Origin: Pseudisothecium myosuroides
Lineage: Eukaryota; Streptophyta; Bryopsida; Hypnales; Lembophyllaceae
Length of the DNA stretch: 64,000 nt
Assembly: GCA_951799445.1 (NCBI GenBank)
Contig: CATOGU010000239.1
Location: 186,001 to 250,000 of the forward strand
Direction of reading: 5' to 3'
Shown here: piece after piece, positions 11,281 through 21,492 of the stretch
Numbering within the stretch: the stretch's first letter is position 1
Layout: every line of letters begins with the position of its first letter
Made by a program: the position numbers and the translations under genes
Notes under the pieces: generated by a model
Told to the model about the DNA's origin: nothing
Seen by the model: only the letters and a program-made list of their open reading frames with translations
Databases searched by the model: none

Positions 11281-11575
11281 GATTCCTAAACCTCGAAGTG
11301 ATATCACGGATGGTTTTGTCGGGGGTTCTTTTGATATCCCGAGCGTCGGGACACTCGACGAGGATTATGTGAAGATGCCGTGAGCTGACAGAGTGGTGGA
11401 CCGATGTTGGTGGTGTGGCAGGGTGGAAATGAGAGGAAGGTGCAGCTACTGAGTCGTTCGCTGTCCGGCACGAGGCTGAATGCGGGAGCACCGTCGTTCG
11501 TGCCGAAGGGGCTGCAAATCGCCGTGGCCAACTCTCTGCCAGGATTCGGGGAAGGACTGGGGTTGAGTCACCTGC
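11281..11575 (+). pseudogene. Gene fragment with PAM2-like motif (copy 1)
   Basis: A plus-strand frame contains SLSGTRLNAGAPSFVPKG. The core L-N-x2-A-x2-F-V-P fits the PAM2 motif, which binds the MLLE domain of poly(A)-binding protein in proteins such as ataxin-2/CID and ERD15. The segment about 11332-11575 recurs in inverted orientation at 21249-21492. No start codon, splice site or other domain is convincing. The parent gene is unknown. Confidence 0.4.
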
Positions 11576-11629
11576 CAATCATAAGACTATAGGAGGAACC
11601 AAAACTATGCATTTAAATATCTATAGGAG

Positions 11630-11830
11630 TCAACATATTATTATTAATATTATCATTTTTAATAACATTAATACTATGGATATACTATAGTATATAATAG
11701 TAATAATCATATAGTATGTATAACATATATGTATAGTATATAATCATATAGTATATCATACTATATAGTATTATGGCATATAGTATATAGTTATTAATAT
11801 GGTTATTATGATATATTAAATCATATTATG
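11630..11830. repeat. AT-rich low-complexity block
   Basis: Dominated by TATAGTATA, ATAATAG and TTATTA words. Same character as 5106-5345 and 29340-29960. Confidence 0.7.
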
Positions 11831-12524
11831 CATAACTATTATGTACGTTGAGTTTAAAACTTATCGTCATATTTGTGGGGCTGAGTCTGTTGATTGTTTT
11901 ATGTGTGATTGGTTTTGAATGTGTTGACCACCTCATTTCGAATCCACTGAATTGCACAGACCTGATATCACCAACTACATAAAACAATTTGGCCCTCTTT
12001 CGTACCGGAACTAAACCCAAAAATGAGACTCACGGAAGACTACACGTCAGCAAATTTCTATGTAAACATGAAATTCAAGAGTTGACTTTAGAACAGCAGA
12101 TTAACAGCAGACCCAATTAAAGTTAGCATATTGGTTTGCAGCAAGAAATCTCCCTAAATCTAATCAATCCAAAAATTCCAGCAGTGCATGTCAACCACTC
12201 TTGAAGTCAAAACTTTCAGTCAAAATGCATAGTACTTTGATCCTTGGTTCCCATGTCAATTACAAGGTCATAATCAACCACCAATATGTCAAGCCACTTC
12301 AACATGTCAAGACCAAGTTTGTAAAACCACCCTCCCTAATGATTACTCTTGAAATCATGGCTCATGAAAACACCCTGTGCCCAAGTTACAAACAATCCTG
12401 AAAACGATGGAAACAATCCTGAAAACGATGGATGTATCAATAGAGACACTTTAACTTGAGACATTCTAGCATGGGACCAGCAGGTTCAGGCAAGGAAAGA
12501 ATTAAAAAAAAGGTAGCATGAAAT
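11831..12524. other. Intergenic, no gene recognised
   Basis: Contains a short duplication (ATCCTGAAAACGATGG twice at about 12395-12430). No coding features. Confidence 0.35.
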
Positions 12525-12660
12525 GGAGAGGTGTTCATCTCATCCCCAAATCCATGAAATTCCAGTGATCACCCAAGGAACATGCCACATGTCCACAAAA
12601 GAATTAAAAACAATCCAGCCATTGAAAGTATAATCTAACGAGGTGCTACCAAAGCAGACC
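12525..12660 (-). repeat. Dispersed repeat X, copy 1
   Basis: Inverted copy of 32119-32256. Shared words include GGAACATGCCACATGTCCAC, CAATCCAGCCATTGAAAGTA and the terminus CAAAGCAGACC at 12650-12660. Copy 2 abuts the SAM synthetase fragment precisely at this terminus. Confidence 0.75.
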
Positions 12661-12699
12661 GTAGGGGCTCCTTCATTCATGAGTTATTTTTAAGACGCG

Positions 12700-12722
12700 A
12701 CTGTGTTTGGGACAGAGGGAGT
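12700..12722. mobile_element. Stowaway-type MITE terminus
   Basis: GGGACAGAGGGAGTA is the classic right end of plant Stowaway (Tc1/mariner) MITEs, closing on TA. The matching left end is not seen nearby. Confidence 0.5.
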
Positions 12723-12936
12723 ATTTTTTTTCTTGCCCTTCATAACCTATCAAAGTTGGGATCTGGCATTGAGTTAGGACCTGCAGAGTTGGGAAGTGGG
12801 ACGTAATGTAAACCGCTCCTTATTCTAGATCAGTGTGAAAAAAAACATAGTGGATGTACTTAGCTATTAACTGACTTAACCACGGAAGACATAAAAGTAC
12901 ATACAAATATATGAATATAAAAGGAACAGAACGCAC

Positions 12937-13158
12937 CTGATGTCGAGTTTCCAAGTCCATAAGCTCAAACTCATCACAAGCAGAGTTAAGGGGTGCGCCC
13001 ATTTGCACGATCATAGGAATCTTCTGACTGAACGCCATGGCATAGCGGTACAGTGCACCCAGTGACTGCGGATCCCGGACGTTGACAGGAGTAAAGCAGA
13101 AGTTGAACCGGTCCTCTAGTGACAAACCTTTCACGTTGTCCAGAACAATCGCTACCCT
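12937..13158 (-). pseudogene. SUV3: Single exon of mitochondrial RNA helicase SUV3
   Basis: A 74-codon phase-0 exon with an intact acceptor (TTTGCAG) and donor (GTGCGT). It encodes RVAIVLDNVKGLSLEDRF, CFTPVNVRDPQSLGALYRYA and ELMDLETRHQ. This is the C-terminal region of plant SUV3 (LSLEDRYxFCFxPVN...LLDLExRHQ), a DExH-box helicase that unwinds RNA in the mitochondrial degradosome. No neighbouring SUV3 exon was found on either side within several kb, so this is either an isolated captured exon or part of a gene with very long introns. The exon itself is undamaged. Confidence 0.8.
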
Positions 13159-13627
13159 CTGCAAATCCGTGACAAAGAGATGGTCCATTCATGAGCCTCC
13201 TACCTTAGTGGGGGTGTCTCCACTTGACCTTAAAAACTTCATCAATGAAAATAGAATGTTTCATGTCTATTGTATAAACCACTTGTTTCTTCCAACCGTG
13301 CAACTAGGTAATATATTGTTCAATTAATGATAATTCTCCTTGTTTGCAAAAGCAAATTGATTTCATCATTGATTGGGGAAGAAAAGGTAGTTTTTGAAGG
13401 AGTTACTGACTTATTGTGCCTGACAAACCAGTGCCAAGGAAGATATTTTGGCAAGTCCATACTTTACTTGCTCCCATTTCATTTCACTAGCCTATTGTAT
13501 TTCCACACGGATGGGTATGCTCGTACATAATTAAACCAAACGTTCAAAACCCATTCTCACATGTAACCAATTCAATTCCCATGCCTCAAAGTATGACTCT
13601 ATTGCAAAGAACAAAGCCAGCTAGAAT
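13159..13627. other. Intergenic or intronic, no gene recognised
   Basis: Sequence immediately 5' of the SUV3 exon. It could be SUV3 intron if the gene is larger, but no exon is visible. Confidence 0.3.
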
Positions 13628-13935
13628 GAGGCACATCATACCCTATACTTTGGGGGGCCTTGGGAAAAATTTCAAATGATTCCCACTCTTTTTGCTATGG
13701 GAATTAATTTAACCCTCAACCCCTTGTTCCTTGTGAACAATATGAAATTCAATGGTACCAAGACATCATATAGAACCATGTTTCATTATCATCCCAAAAT
13801 ATTCCCACATGCTACCCTACATTTTTTAGGGCCTTGGGAAAAGTTTCAAATGATTCCCACTCTTTTTGCTATGGGAATTGATTTAACCCTCAACCCCTTG
13901 TTCCTTGTGAAAAATTTGAAATTCAATGGTACCAA
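13628..13935. repeat. Tandem duplication, period about 182 bp
   Basis: The block with GATTCCCACTCTTTTTGCTA and CTCAACCCCTTGTTCCTTGT occurs at about 13640-13762 and again at about 13822-13935, with few differences. Confidence 0.8.
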
Positions 13936-14345
13936 GAGGGGATGTCGAAGCTTTCACCGCCGTTCCACTGTTTGAGATTGCACGCAAATTTGAGATCGAC
14001 GCATTCGCTGCTTCGGTACCTCTCCCCGCCCCCAACGAGTGCATATCCAACCTACCCATGGGCCCAAAAAAGTCATCCACAAATGGTGCTCGAGGCATAC
14101 TTCCTCCTTCCTGCACCTTCTCTTCTCCCAAACCCCCTAGCCCTGACCCTGAAAACCAGGACCGAAGGCTGAACCCCAATCCTGTACGTTCAGCGCTAAA
14201 TGCTCGCTATGGAAAACGTCGGAGGGGTCCGGGATGGGGTCCGGGAACCCCATGGAAACTGGCTCTTACAAAACCTGGCTGCTTCACCAGACCTTCTTCA
14301 AGCCGCGGACGCCGTGTACAGTACTCTCAAATGATCAATTTCTAA
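13936..14345. other. GC-richer segment with open frames, unassigned
   Basis: Frames of about 139 codons (plus, 13926-14345) and 98 codons (minus) overlap. Neither contains a motif I recognise. Possibly a decayed exon. Confidence 0.25.
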
Positions 14346-15146
14346 GATTTCAATGAGATGTGGGATAATCTACTCTAGGTGCTAATTTTCTTCTAAATTA
14401 AGTTAATTATGAAATTTGGAGAGGTGGTCTGTAAGCTATTTTACCTTGAAATATTTACCACCTTCAGAAAAGGCGCAGAATTAGGACACTCCATCTCAAA
14501 TACAAAAGCAAAAAAAAACAATAGAAGCAGCTCCACCAAATTGCCAATTGCACTAATGCACAGAAGCCACGTCAGCTCAAATACCATGCACCAACGCTGA
14601 CGTGGCAATCAGCTTCCCTGCAAATCCTAGAGTCTTGCTCTTTTGCTTCAGCTTTAAACTCTCAATCTTAGTCTTCCTAGAAGATACCGCTCTCACTCAC
14701 AACTCTGATAAAAAAAAACACCAAACTTGTCAAAGAAAGCTACATTCTCTCACTTTGCAAGACCAAGTGTAGAACCTCAAGCAAAAATCATCAAGCATTT
14801 TATAGATAGCAAGGCCAATATGGGTTGAAAATTTAATGAATATCCTTGGAGCTTGCAATATTTGTATAAATGCCCTTGGCCCAGCGACCTTGGCAGTGGC
14901 AGGAAGCCTTAGCAGTTTTGCGAGCAGCCCCTTCCACAATATTGAACATGTAGGTGCTCTAGACCAAATTTGCACTAATGAAGGGCTGAATTTAAGATAT
15001 CCATGTGTTGGGTCATTTTTCATTTATACTCGCTTGAGTTTTTGTCATGATATCTAGAGGAATCGTCATGCTTGGAGATTTTGACAGTGGTGATGATATA
15101 TGCCTCTTAAGTCAAGGACAGAGGGTTCAAGAGATGATCTGTGTAC
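14346..15146. other. Intergenic, foldback fragment only
   Basis: About 14826-14885 resembles the left end of the foldback family at 55648 and 56335 (CCTTGGAGCTTGCAATATTT). No gene. Confidence 0.4.
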
Positions 15147-15620
15147 ATTTGATCCTTTGGCGCGGTTTATTGCACATCTGGAGGTGGAGTACGGCGGTTT
15201 CCGCCGCGACCAGATGCAGCGCATCCAGGATTTCCGTAGGGAGAAGGAGGATACGCCGCGCACCATGTACACGCGCCTGGCGCGATTTGCGGCTGAGTCT
15301 GGCGGAGTTTTCACTGAGAGTCAGCTTGTCAAGATCTTCTTATCGAAGATGGACAAGCGGCTCCTTGATCTAGCCTCACCTCGTATTATTCTCGATTTTG
15401 AGGGTAGAGCTACTTTGGCCCAGGCCTTCACAGTTGTGGAGAGGTGTGACCGAGCGTTGTGTCACCACGACGCCACTGACATGGTCACTTCCATGACAGA
15501 CTCTTCCAAGGGGAAGAAGACCCCTGCTGTTACTACCAGTTTGGCTGAGACCAAGCCATCAGGGACTGTACATTGTTGGAGATGTGGGCAGGATGGACAT
15601 TCAAAGAGCACATGTCTCCG
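15147..15620 (+). pseudogene. Retroelement gag fragment, paralogue of the 36.3 kb gag
   Basis: Encodes ARFIAHLEVEYGGFRRDQMQ through the zinc knuckle CWRCGQDGHSKSTC (C-x2-C-x4-H-x4-C), after which homology to 36317-36778 stops and the frame ends at once. Within it the junction ESQLVKIFLSKMDKRL is continuous, whereas the 36.5 kb copy lacks four bases (TCAA) there. Gag proteins form the particle that packages element RNA; the knuckle binds nucleic acid. No upstream or downstream element parts remain. Confidence 0.85.
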
Positions 15621-15784
15621 TCCTCCTCAACATTGATATTCTCGCACCTCTTGTAGAAGGCCTCAAGCTTTGGTATCTGCTCATCCATCTTGCATAGAGA
15701 AATAGAATAGCACTTGTTACAATCAGGTCGAGTCGAGCTGATTTGCTTTCGTCAGTGTGTTTCTTATGGTTTTGCTGGTCTCCC

Positions 15785-15991
15785 CATCCTAGCGCATGTT
15801 TTTAAAGAAGTGACCCCAAGGGGGGTCACCACTGAAAACGACTCCAATGAAGCCCATTCTTTTCCCACATGTCCCTAACCCTAGCTTGACCCTCCAGCTC
15901 AAAAATCACCCCATTCCCATACTTTATGCTACCCCTTTTGAATAACCCCCCCCATTACCCATCCTAGCGCATGTTTTTAAAGAAGTGACCC
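15785..15991. repeat. Direct repeat pair of about 34 bp
   Basis: CATCCTAGCGCATGTTTTTA followed by AAGAAGTGACCCC occurs at about 15785-15818 and 15958-15991, bracketing the left arm of the inverted repeat. Confidence 0.8.
15818..15952. repeat. Left arm of a 2.3-kb-spaced inverted repeat
   Basis: From AAGGGGGGTCACCACTGAAAA to ACCCCTTTTGAATAACCCC. The near-identical reverse complement is at 18031-18163. Between the arms lies the 5.8S rRNA fragment. Confidence 0.8.
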
Positions 15992-16105
15992 CTCTAGTCA
16001 CAAAAAACGTGTGAAGGAATAGTAAATGCGTGTAAAGGAATAGTAAATGACCTTGCCTTTTTGTCTCCCTCTACACCCATTCAATTTAAATTCTAAGTCC
16101 AGAAC

Positions 16106-16213
16106 GGGAAAAAGTTGTAAGAGCCAATCATCTTCCTTGAATCCCCGATCTATTCAAGAACTTGCAAGTGAACGGTTTTTGAAAGGTCTAGGAACATAAG
16201 TAGAGACCTATGA
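16106..16213. repeat. Dispersed repeat Y, copy 1 (empty site)
   Basis: Direct copy of 19298-19404 (GGGAAAAAGTTGTAAG, GTGAACGGTTTTTGAAAGGT, GACCTATG). This copy continues CCTATGACA without interruption, whereas the 19.4 kb copy has a 203-bp palindrome inserted after CCTATG. Confidence 0.75.
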
Positions 16214-16329
16214 CACAAGTCCTTCAAAAATTCATAAGTAACTCAAAAATGCTTCAAAAAATATGAAACAACTTGTGTTACATTTTGCATCACTTTATCT
16301 TTCTCTGAAAAATGATTTAAAAATCCTCC

Positions 16330-16930
16330 CATTCACGGAAGACCTTGAAAAAGGGAGACAAACCCTTAAATGCTCGGTTTACGGACCTCCTACCTTAGAG
16401 AGGACGAGGAGGATAGGGGAAGCGGAAGGGGAGGGAGAGCCGGGCTTTGGCTGGTTTTCATGCCGGGTATCAATTGTATGGTCTGTCATTGTGTGAAAAT
16501 GATTGGTTGTCCTTGGACGACAGGGACAGGGGCGGCGGCTGTCGCTGTCGAGCGGTTTTAGAAAGGTAGGTGGAGGGTATGTGCAGGGTATAGGGAGGGT
16601 GTATGGTGGGTTTGGAGAGGGTATAGGGAAGGTTATCGAGGGGTCTTGTGTTGAGGCGGTTCAGAGTCGGTGGGACAGGTGTTGGTGGGTGTGGTTCCGG
16701 GCCGGTTATCTTGGGGGGTCTAGGGCCTCCTAGCTCTGCAAACCCGGAAATCACGGATTGGAATCCGAAGGTCCAATCGGCACTGCGGGTGAGCACAAGT
16801 TCTAATATAAACCCCTCCAGAGGGTCCGGCCCGGAGCTCCAATCCGCCAATGGAAAGTGGCCCTAAGAAGGGCCTCTTCATACTAAGAGCCGCTTTACAT
16901 TTGGGAGCCGGGCTACTGGCATGTGTCAAA
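16330..16930. other. GC-richer region, no recognised gene
   Basis: Overlapping open frames on both strands, including an extended G-rich strand at 16560-16730. No domain recognised. Confidence 0.3.
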
Positions 16931-17124
16931 GGCCAAGAATCCTCCCTTTTGATTGGATAGGAGGCTGAAATCAGTTCCAACCCAATGCACCGACGCTGCC
17001 TTGAACGTGACTGAGTCTCGCTTGATACCGAGGAACTGTGGGAGTCCCGCCAGGAGTTGGTGTGCTAGCGCCGGCTGCGGCTGCGGCTCTCGAGTTGTGA
17101 GGAGGATGCGAACCGAGATAACAC
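16931..17124 (+). other. Probable ITS1 remnant
   Basis: Lies directly 5' of the 5.8S sequence, moderately GC-rich. Its 18S-proximal end is not present. Assigned by position only. Confidence 0.45.
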
Positions 17125-17283
17125 AACACAACTCTCAGCAACGGATATCTTGGCTCTTGCAACGATGAAGAACGCAGCGAAATGCGATACGTAGTGTGAA
17201 TTGCAGAATTCCGCGAATCATCGAGTCTTTGAACGCAAGTTGCGCCCGAGGCTTGTCCGAGGGCATTTCCGCTAGAGCGTCAC
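17125..17283 (+). rRNA. 5.8S rRNA (isolated copy)
   Basis: Contains CAACGGATATCTTGGCTCTT, CGATGAAGAACGCAGCGAAA, GAATTGCAGAATTCCGCGAA and TCGAGTCTTTGAACGCA, the universal 5.8S landmarks in order and in green-plant form (GAATTGCAGAATTCC). The end is placed near AGCGTCA by comparison with other plants. 5.8S rRNA pairs with large-subunit rRNA in the ribosome. No 18S or 25S rRNA is present on either side, so this is a dispersed piece of the 45S cistron, probably not expressed as part of one. Confidence 0.9.
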
Positions 17284-17390
17284 CGCGCCCCCCAAACACC
17301 GATCCAAGCGCGCGCAAGTGTGCTGATGGGGTCGAGTGGAGCTGGCCGTCCCGACCTGGCGTCATCTAACCCCAGCCATCAATGCAGGGG
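17284..17390 (+). other. Probable ITS2 remnant
   Basis: Follows 5.8S directly; contains GAGCTGGCCGTCCCGACCT, reminiscent of an ITS2 helix. The sequence then becomes unrelated without a 25S start. Confidence 0.45.
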
Positions 17391-18030
17391 GTGCGTAAAT
17401 AGTTTTCTCAGCGAATTTTGGATTCTTTGTAGGAATTGTCATGAACCCATTCGTTTTAGGATGAACATCTGATGAAAGGTGAACAATTGTGGATGTGCGT
17501 GAATGATTGATGATTTTGAAGGATGGCGTGGGTGGGTGGGGATGAAATGAGGGGAGGAGTGGTAGTGCAAATTTGGGAGGCAAAATCACCTCCACAGAAC
17601 TCCAATTAAAATTCTCGAAAGCCCCTACTGCGGCCGAGCCATCTCGCCGGACGGGTAGGTCGAAGGGGCTGCCCGGAGCGGGGGCTGGCCCTGCCCCAGA
17701 TGAAAATATCCACGGAGCCGGAGCGACGGAGAGGGGACGACCGGAAGTGAGATTTTTTCGTCGGGTAAGACGAGAAGTGGGTGACGACGGCGCTATCATC
17801 GAATCTCCGACGAGGAACGATATTGGCGAGGAGGGCATTATTTTTATTATTAAATTTCTGATTTCATATATCGTTCTGAACTTTTTTATAGGGGGTTCCA
17901 AATCAGATTGTGTGAGAGATCTAGCGTGCCAGCGACGTCGCATGTGTGCTCCCATGTGGGCTCTGCCCTCACTTCATTTGATCAGCCACCCCAACAGCGT
18001 CTCTCATTAGTGCTCTCTGGATCCTGCACC
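17391..18030. other. No recognised gene
   Basis: Long overlapping frames on both strands (minus 17362-17955, plus 17573-18010) have no recognisable motif and look like chance openings in GC-richer DNA. Confidence 0.3.
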
Positions 18031-18163
18031 GGGGTTTATTCAAAAGGGGTAGCATAAAGTATGGGAATGGGGTGATTTTTGAGCTGGAGGGTCAAGCTAG
18101 GGTTAGGGACATGTGGGAAAAAAATGGGCTTCATTGGAGTCTTTTTCAGTGGTGACCCCCCTT
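18031..18163. repeat. Right arm of the inverted repeat
   Basis: Reverse complement of 15818-15952 with only a few differences (for example an extended A-run at 18117-18124). Confidence 0.8.
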
Positions 18164-19077
18164 AAACTAATAATTTAGCAAAGATACAAAGAGTTGCATA
18201 GCAATGGGGAAAGGGTGTGTTCATGCTCCTTGCCTCTAGTTTTTCTTCCATTTCCTAGGCCTGGTACCTCTCAAACTACAAGATTCATGGATCAAGAGGA
18301 ACTGGTCCTAAGAGGTGGCTTCCAGTCCTCAACAATAAACAGAACCATAGTTCCCAAAACTTAGGCCGATTAGGAGTCCTGCCATTTCAAGACGATTCAT
18401 CCTCCGGAAATTAATAGTGAATGATGTGTTTTATCAAATGGTTTTCTTTTGTTTGAATGATCCTAAACCTTGGTATCGGCCTCTGACTCAAAAAACAACG
18501 ATTATTTAGTTAAAATGTCAAATTTTTGGCACATGGGCAGGAAGAATGAGTAGGGAAGAAGGTCCAGCTATTGATCTGAGGTTTTGCAAGTTATGGAGGC
18601 GGTTTTTAGTAAACCTGCGCTGTAACTAAGATTTCTACTCCAACACTCCCACGCCATGCCCATTTCTGACCTTAATTCATCAAGCCCAGTCTATGTATGA
18701 AGTCTCTCTTCCCCCTCCTATCCTTGTTAGTTGTTATCTACCTCTATTAACTGAATCACCTAGTGTAATTTGCATCGGCCAAATTTTGAGCTTTCGATCA
18801 GTAAATTGAGGACAAGTGTTTCATGAATTTATCTTGGAGTATGCTGTATGGTGGTTCTGATTCACAGCTCCTCTGCGCACCAGGTTACATTCACAACTCC
18901 AGGGGTCCACCTCGGCAACCATCTGGCCGTCCAACTAGGCCGTCGGATCGGTCCGTCCAACGGGGACCGTCCACATCGACCGTCCTTCGAGCTCGGAACC
19001 GTCCCCCCATCCGACTGTCGACATTTATCGTCGACTACGCCCGTCCGACGAGGCTGTCCCCACGGTACTACTCTCAA
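18164..19077. other. Intergenic, no gene recognised
   Basis: A CCGTCC-rich patch at 18900-19060 (GGCCGTC, CGGTCCGTCC, CATCGACCGTCC) opens frames on both strands but encodes nothing recognisable. Confidence 0.35.
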
Positions 19078-19196
19078 GCCACAAAGTGGGCGATGGGGGT
19101 TTCACCTCTTGTACAAGCACAGATTGTGCAAGTCAACCGTGACGATAGTTCACTAAAACTTCATTTCATGCAATTTAGGGTTTAGGTGCAAGGGAG
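19078..19196 (-). repeat. TTAA family B internal fragment
   Basis: Reverse complement of part of the 797-bp elements (about 47880-48000): CTTGTACAAGCACAGATTGT and CAAGTCAACCGTGACGATAG. Confidence 0.65.
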
Positions 19197-19297
19197 GCTT
19201 GTAACGCGTGCGGTCATTTTGAATTGCCCATGTAGACTCCATCTCAATGAATATGAGGTTGTTCTAAAATCACCCACTTACAGTCATTGTAATGCAT

Positions 19298-19404
19298 GGG
19301 AAAAAGTTGTAAGAACCAATCATCCTCTTGATTCCCCAAATCTCATCACAACTTGCAAGTGAACGGTTTTTGAAAGGTCTAGGGATATAAATAGAGGACC
19401 TATG
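19298..19404. repeat. Dispersed repeat Y, copy 2
   Basis: Direct copy of 16106-16213, interrupted at its end by the CACTA-type palindrome. Confidence 0.75.
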
Positions 19405-19607
19405 CACTACAAGAGAATGGGGTCTTTTAAGTAGTGTCCTAGACATCATGTCTTTTAAGTAATGTCTTTTAATGCGTCTTTTAAGTAAAATTTTACTGAA
19501 AAGACTGTCTTTTCAGTAAAATTTTACTTAAAAGACGCATTAAAAGACATTACTTAAAAGACATGATGTCTAGGACACTACTTAAAAGACCCCATTCTCT
19601 TGTAGTG
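19405..19607. mobile_element. 203-bp near-perfect palindromic CACTA-type foldback MITE
   Basis: Starts CACTACAAGAGAATGGGG and ends CCCCATTCTCTTGTAGTG. The two 100-base arms are exact reverse complements around a 3-base centre (CTG). It is flanked by ATG on both sides, a 3-bp target duplication as expected for CACTA (En/Spm) elements, whose plant termini commonly read CACTACAAGAA. Internally GTCTTTTAAGTA recurs several times. No coding capacity, so it would need a transposase in trans. Confidence 0.85.
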
Positions 19608-19984
19608 ATGACAGTTGCTGCCATCTTGTCCGGAGTGCAACAAAACCCTGATACTGAGAGCTTGATGCGCTGCTGGTCTGGCCGCGTGACTGGACACCGA
19701 AAGAAACGGCAGTAATCTTGCATACGCACGGCGGGTGGAGGGTGAAAACTGGGGAAGATGTATGAATAAAATTGTAGGGTGATACTAGTGCTGCCTTGAT
19801 GGAAGTGAGGGGAGAGGGGAGTTAGGGTGGTCATGGACCCGGGTTATATTCATTTTCTTTGAATAGGCCTTAAGTCTTATTTTGCTATCTTCCATTAGCC
19901 ATGGAAATTGTCTCTTTTGTTTTAGTCTTTTTGGCATAAACTACATCTTCTTCTGTCGGCTTGAGCCATTTCCTTTTTATTTTA
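19608..19984. other. Intergenic, no gene recognised
   Basis: Short minus-strand frame at 19550-19834 overlaps the palindrome and has no recognisable motif. Confidence 0.35.
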
Positions 19985-20213
19985 GTTCAAACATGACCCA
20001 AAATGTAGAATCTAGTAAGTGAATATTGAAATGAGATACTTCATTAAAATGAAACATGAATATGTCAAGAACGGAAATAGAAAGTGTTTATTTTGAAAGT
20101 CAACCTTGAGTTTGACTCTGCTAGACGGACAGAGGGTCTCATGTGCGTCTATGACGTCGAGTTTGTGGAGTTGTCGCCGTGTCGGGGAAGACAACCCTGG
20201 TCTTTGTGTTGTT
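19985..20213. repeat. Dispersed repeat R1, copy 2
   Basis: Direct copy of 8997-9222. After the shared end (GACAAC) the flanks differ: a hexanucleotide array in copy 1, non-repetitive sequence here. Confidence 0.75.
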
Positions 20214-20560
20214 TTCTTGCGTTCCATCGGGTTTATTGTAAATGAAAACAATGTTCGTGGAGGGCAGTTCGGATCCCAAATAGGATTCTTTCCACCCTCT
20301 GCCAGTTCCACTGCCAGCTCAGCTTTCTTGACCCTTCCACCAATCCTTCGAGCTCCTTTTTGCCCTCTCTTTGAACATTGAAATGCCGTAGCACTTTGTC
20401 AAACCCTTCATTTTGCCTTGACTGCAAGGTAGGAATACCAAACCGTTACCGGCAGGCCGCCACCGCCGCTGCCATTGCAGGGAGCTGCCAGCATTCTTGT
20501 TTCGAAGTCAAACAAGCCCTGTACAAATGTTTTGTGAATCTCCCAAAATGGCTTAATCAC

Positions 20561-20600
20561 TACTCCCTCTGTCCCTCTAAACACGTCCAAAAAGTTTCCT
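20561..20600. mobile_element. Stowaway-type MITE left terminus
   Basis: TACTCCCTCTGTCCC matches the plant Stowaway (Tc1/mariner) left end with its TA target. No right end is seen within several hundred bases; truncated. Confidence 0.5.
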
Positions 20601-20639
20601 TGCAAACTGTGTTTTTAGTCTTTGTGCTAGTGACACATG

Positions 20640-21179
20640 CATTCTAGAATCAATATACCATCTACCAAATGTATGAAAAATCTCTAGTTTTGATGTTGCC
20701 GTTTGAGCACCCAAATTCCATGTACAAAATACCATATTTGTGCATGTTGCTAGTTTCTTATTATTGATGACTTAAAGATTAGTAGCAACAATATTGGTAC
20801 CCTATATGGGCAGCTTGTTAGGAGAGGAAGCCCTTCCGTAAACTTCGCAATCTAGACTAAACACCATTTGGAGTACCCACCACCCCGTCGTCCCCATCCA
20901 CCCCGTCGCGCCGCAGCTGCGGGTTCGCGCCGGCGCCGGGTCACGTTGCGCAGCGGTGGCGAGGGATCCGCGAGCACCCTCTCCACAACGGGAACCAGTC
21001 CTTGCCTTTCCCTGGCCCTGATATTGTCCTTTAGCTGTGCCTGCACGGCCCTGCTCTCCTGCTGCTGCTCCTGCATGGTCGAGGGGTGTAGATGAGTAGA
21101 TCTTCCCCCACTCACTCCTGCCATGGCCCACCGCCACGGCAGGTGGCATCACCGCCCGCCATCTGTCACCCCCTCCCAC
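20640..21179. other. GC-rich patch without recognised gene
   Basis: About 20870-21180 is GC-rich with open frames on several reading registers and no clear domain. It joins the PAM2-bearing repeat directly and may be more of the same parent gene. Confidence 0.3.
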
Positions 21180-21492
21180 CCGACGTCCCTTTCGCCGCAG
21201 GCGGAGGAATCATCACCGGAATCACGGACGACGGACCTTGCACCAGACCAGGAGGACTCAACCCCAATCCTTCCACGAATCCTGGCAGAGAGCTGGCCAC
21301 GGCGATTTGCAGCCCCTTCGGCACGAACGACGGTGCTCCCGCATTCAGCCTCGTGCCGGACAGCGAACGACTCAGTAGCTGCACCTTCCTCTCATTTCCA
21401 CCCTGCCACACCACCAACATTGGTCCACCACTCTGTCAGCTCACGGCATCTCCCACATAATCCTCGTCGAGTGTCCCGACGCCCGGGATACG
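21180..21492 (-). pseudogene. Gene fragment with PAM2-like motif (copy 2, inverted)
   Basis: Minus-strand frame with RLNAGAPSFVPKGLQIAVAS, then a Pro/Gly-rich tail to a stop near 21166. About 21249-21492 is the reverse complement of 11332-11575. The extra 3' part (PPGLVQGPSSVIPVMIPPPA) is not in copy 1. Parent gene unknown. PAM2 would mean binding to the MLLE domain of poly(A)-binding protein, but this rests on one short motif. Confidence 0.4.

Noticed and set aside
13159..13161. SUV3 exon as part of an intact gene
   Set aside because: No neighbouring SUV3 exon found within several kb on either side, although very long introns cannot be excluded.
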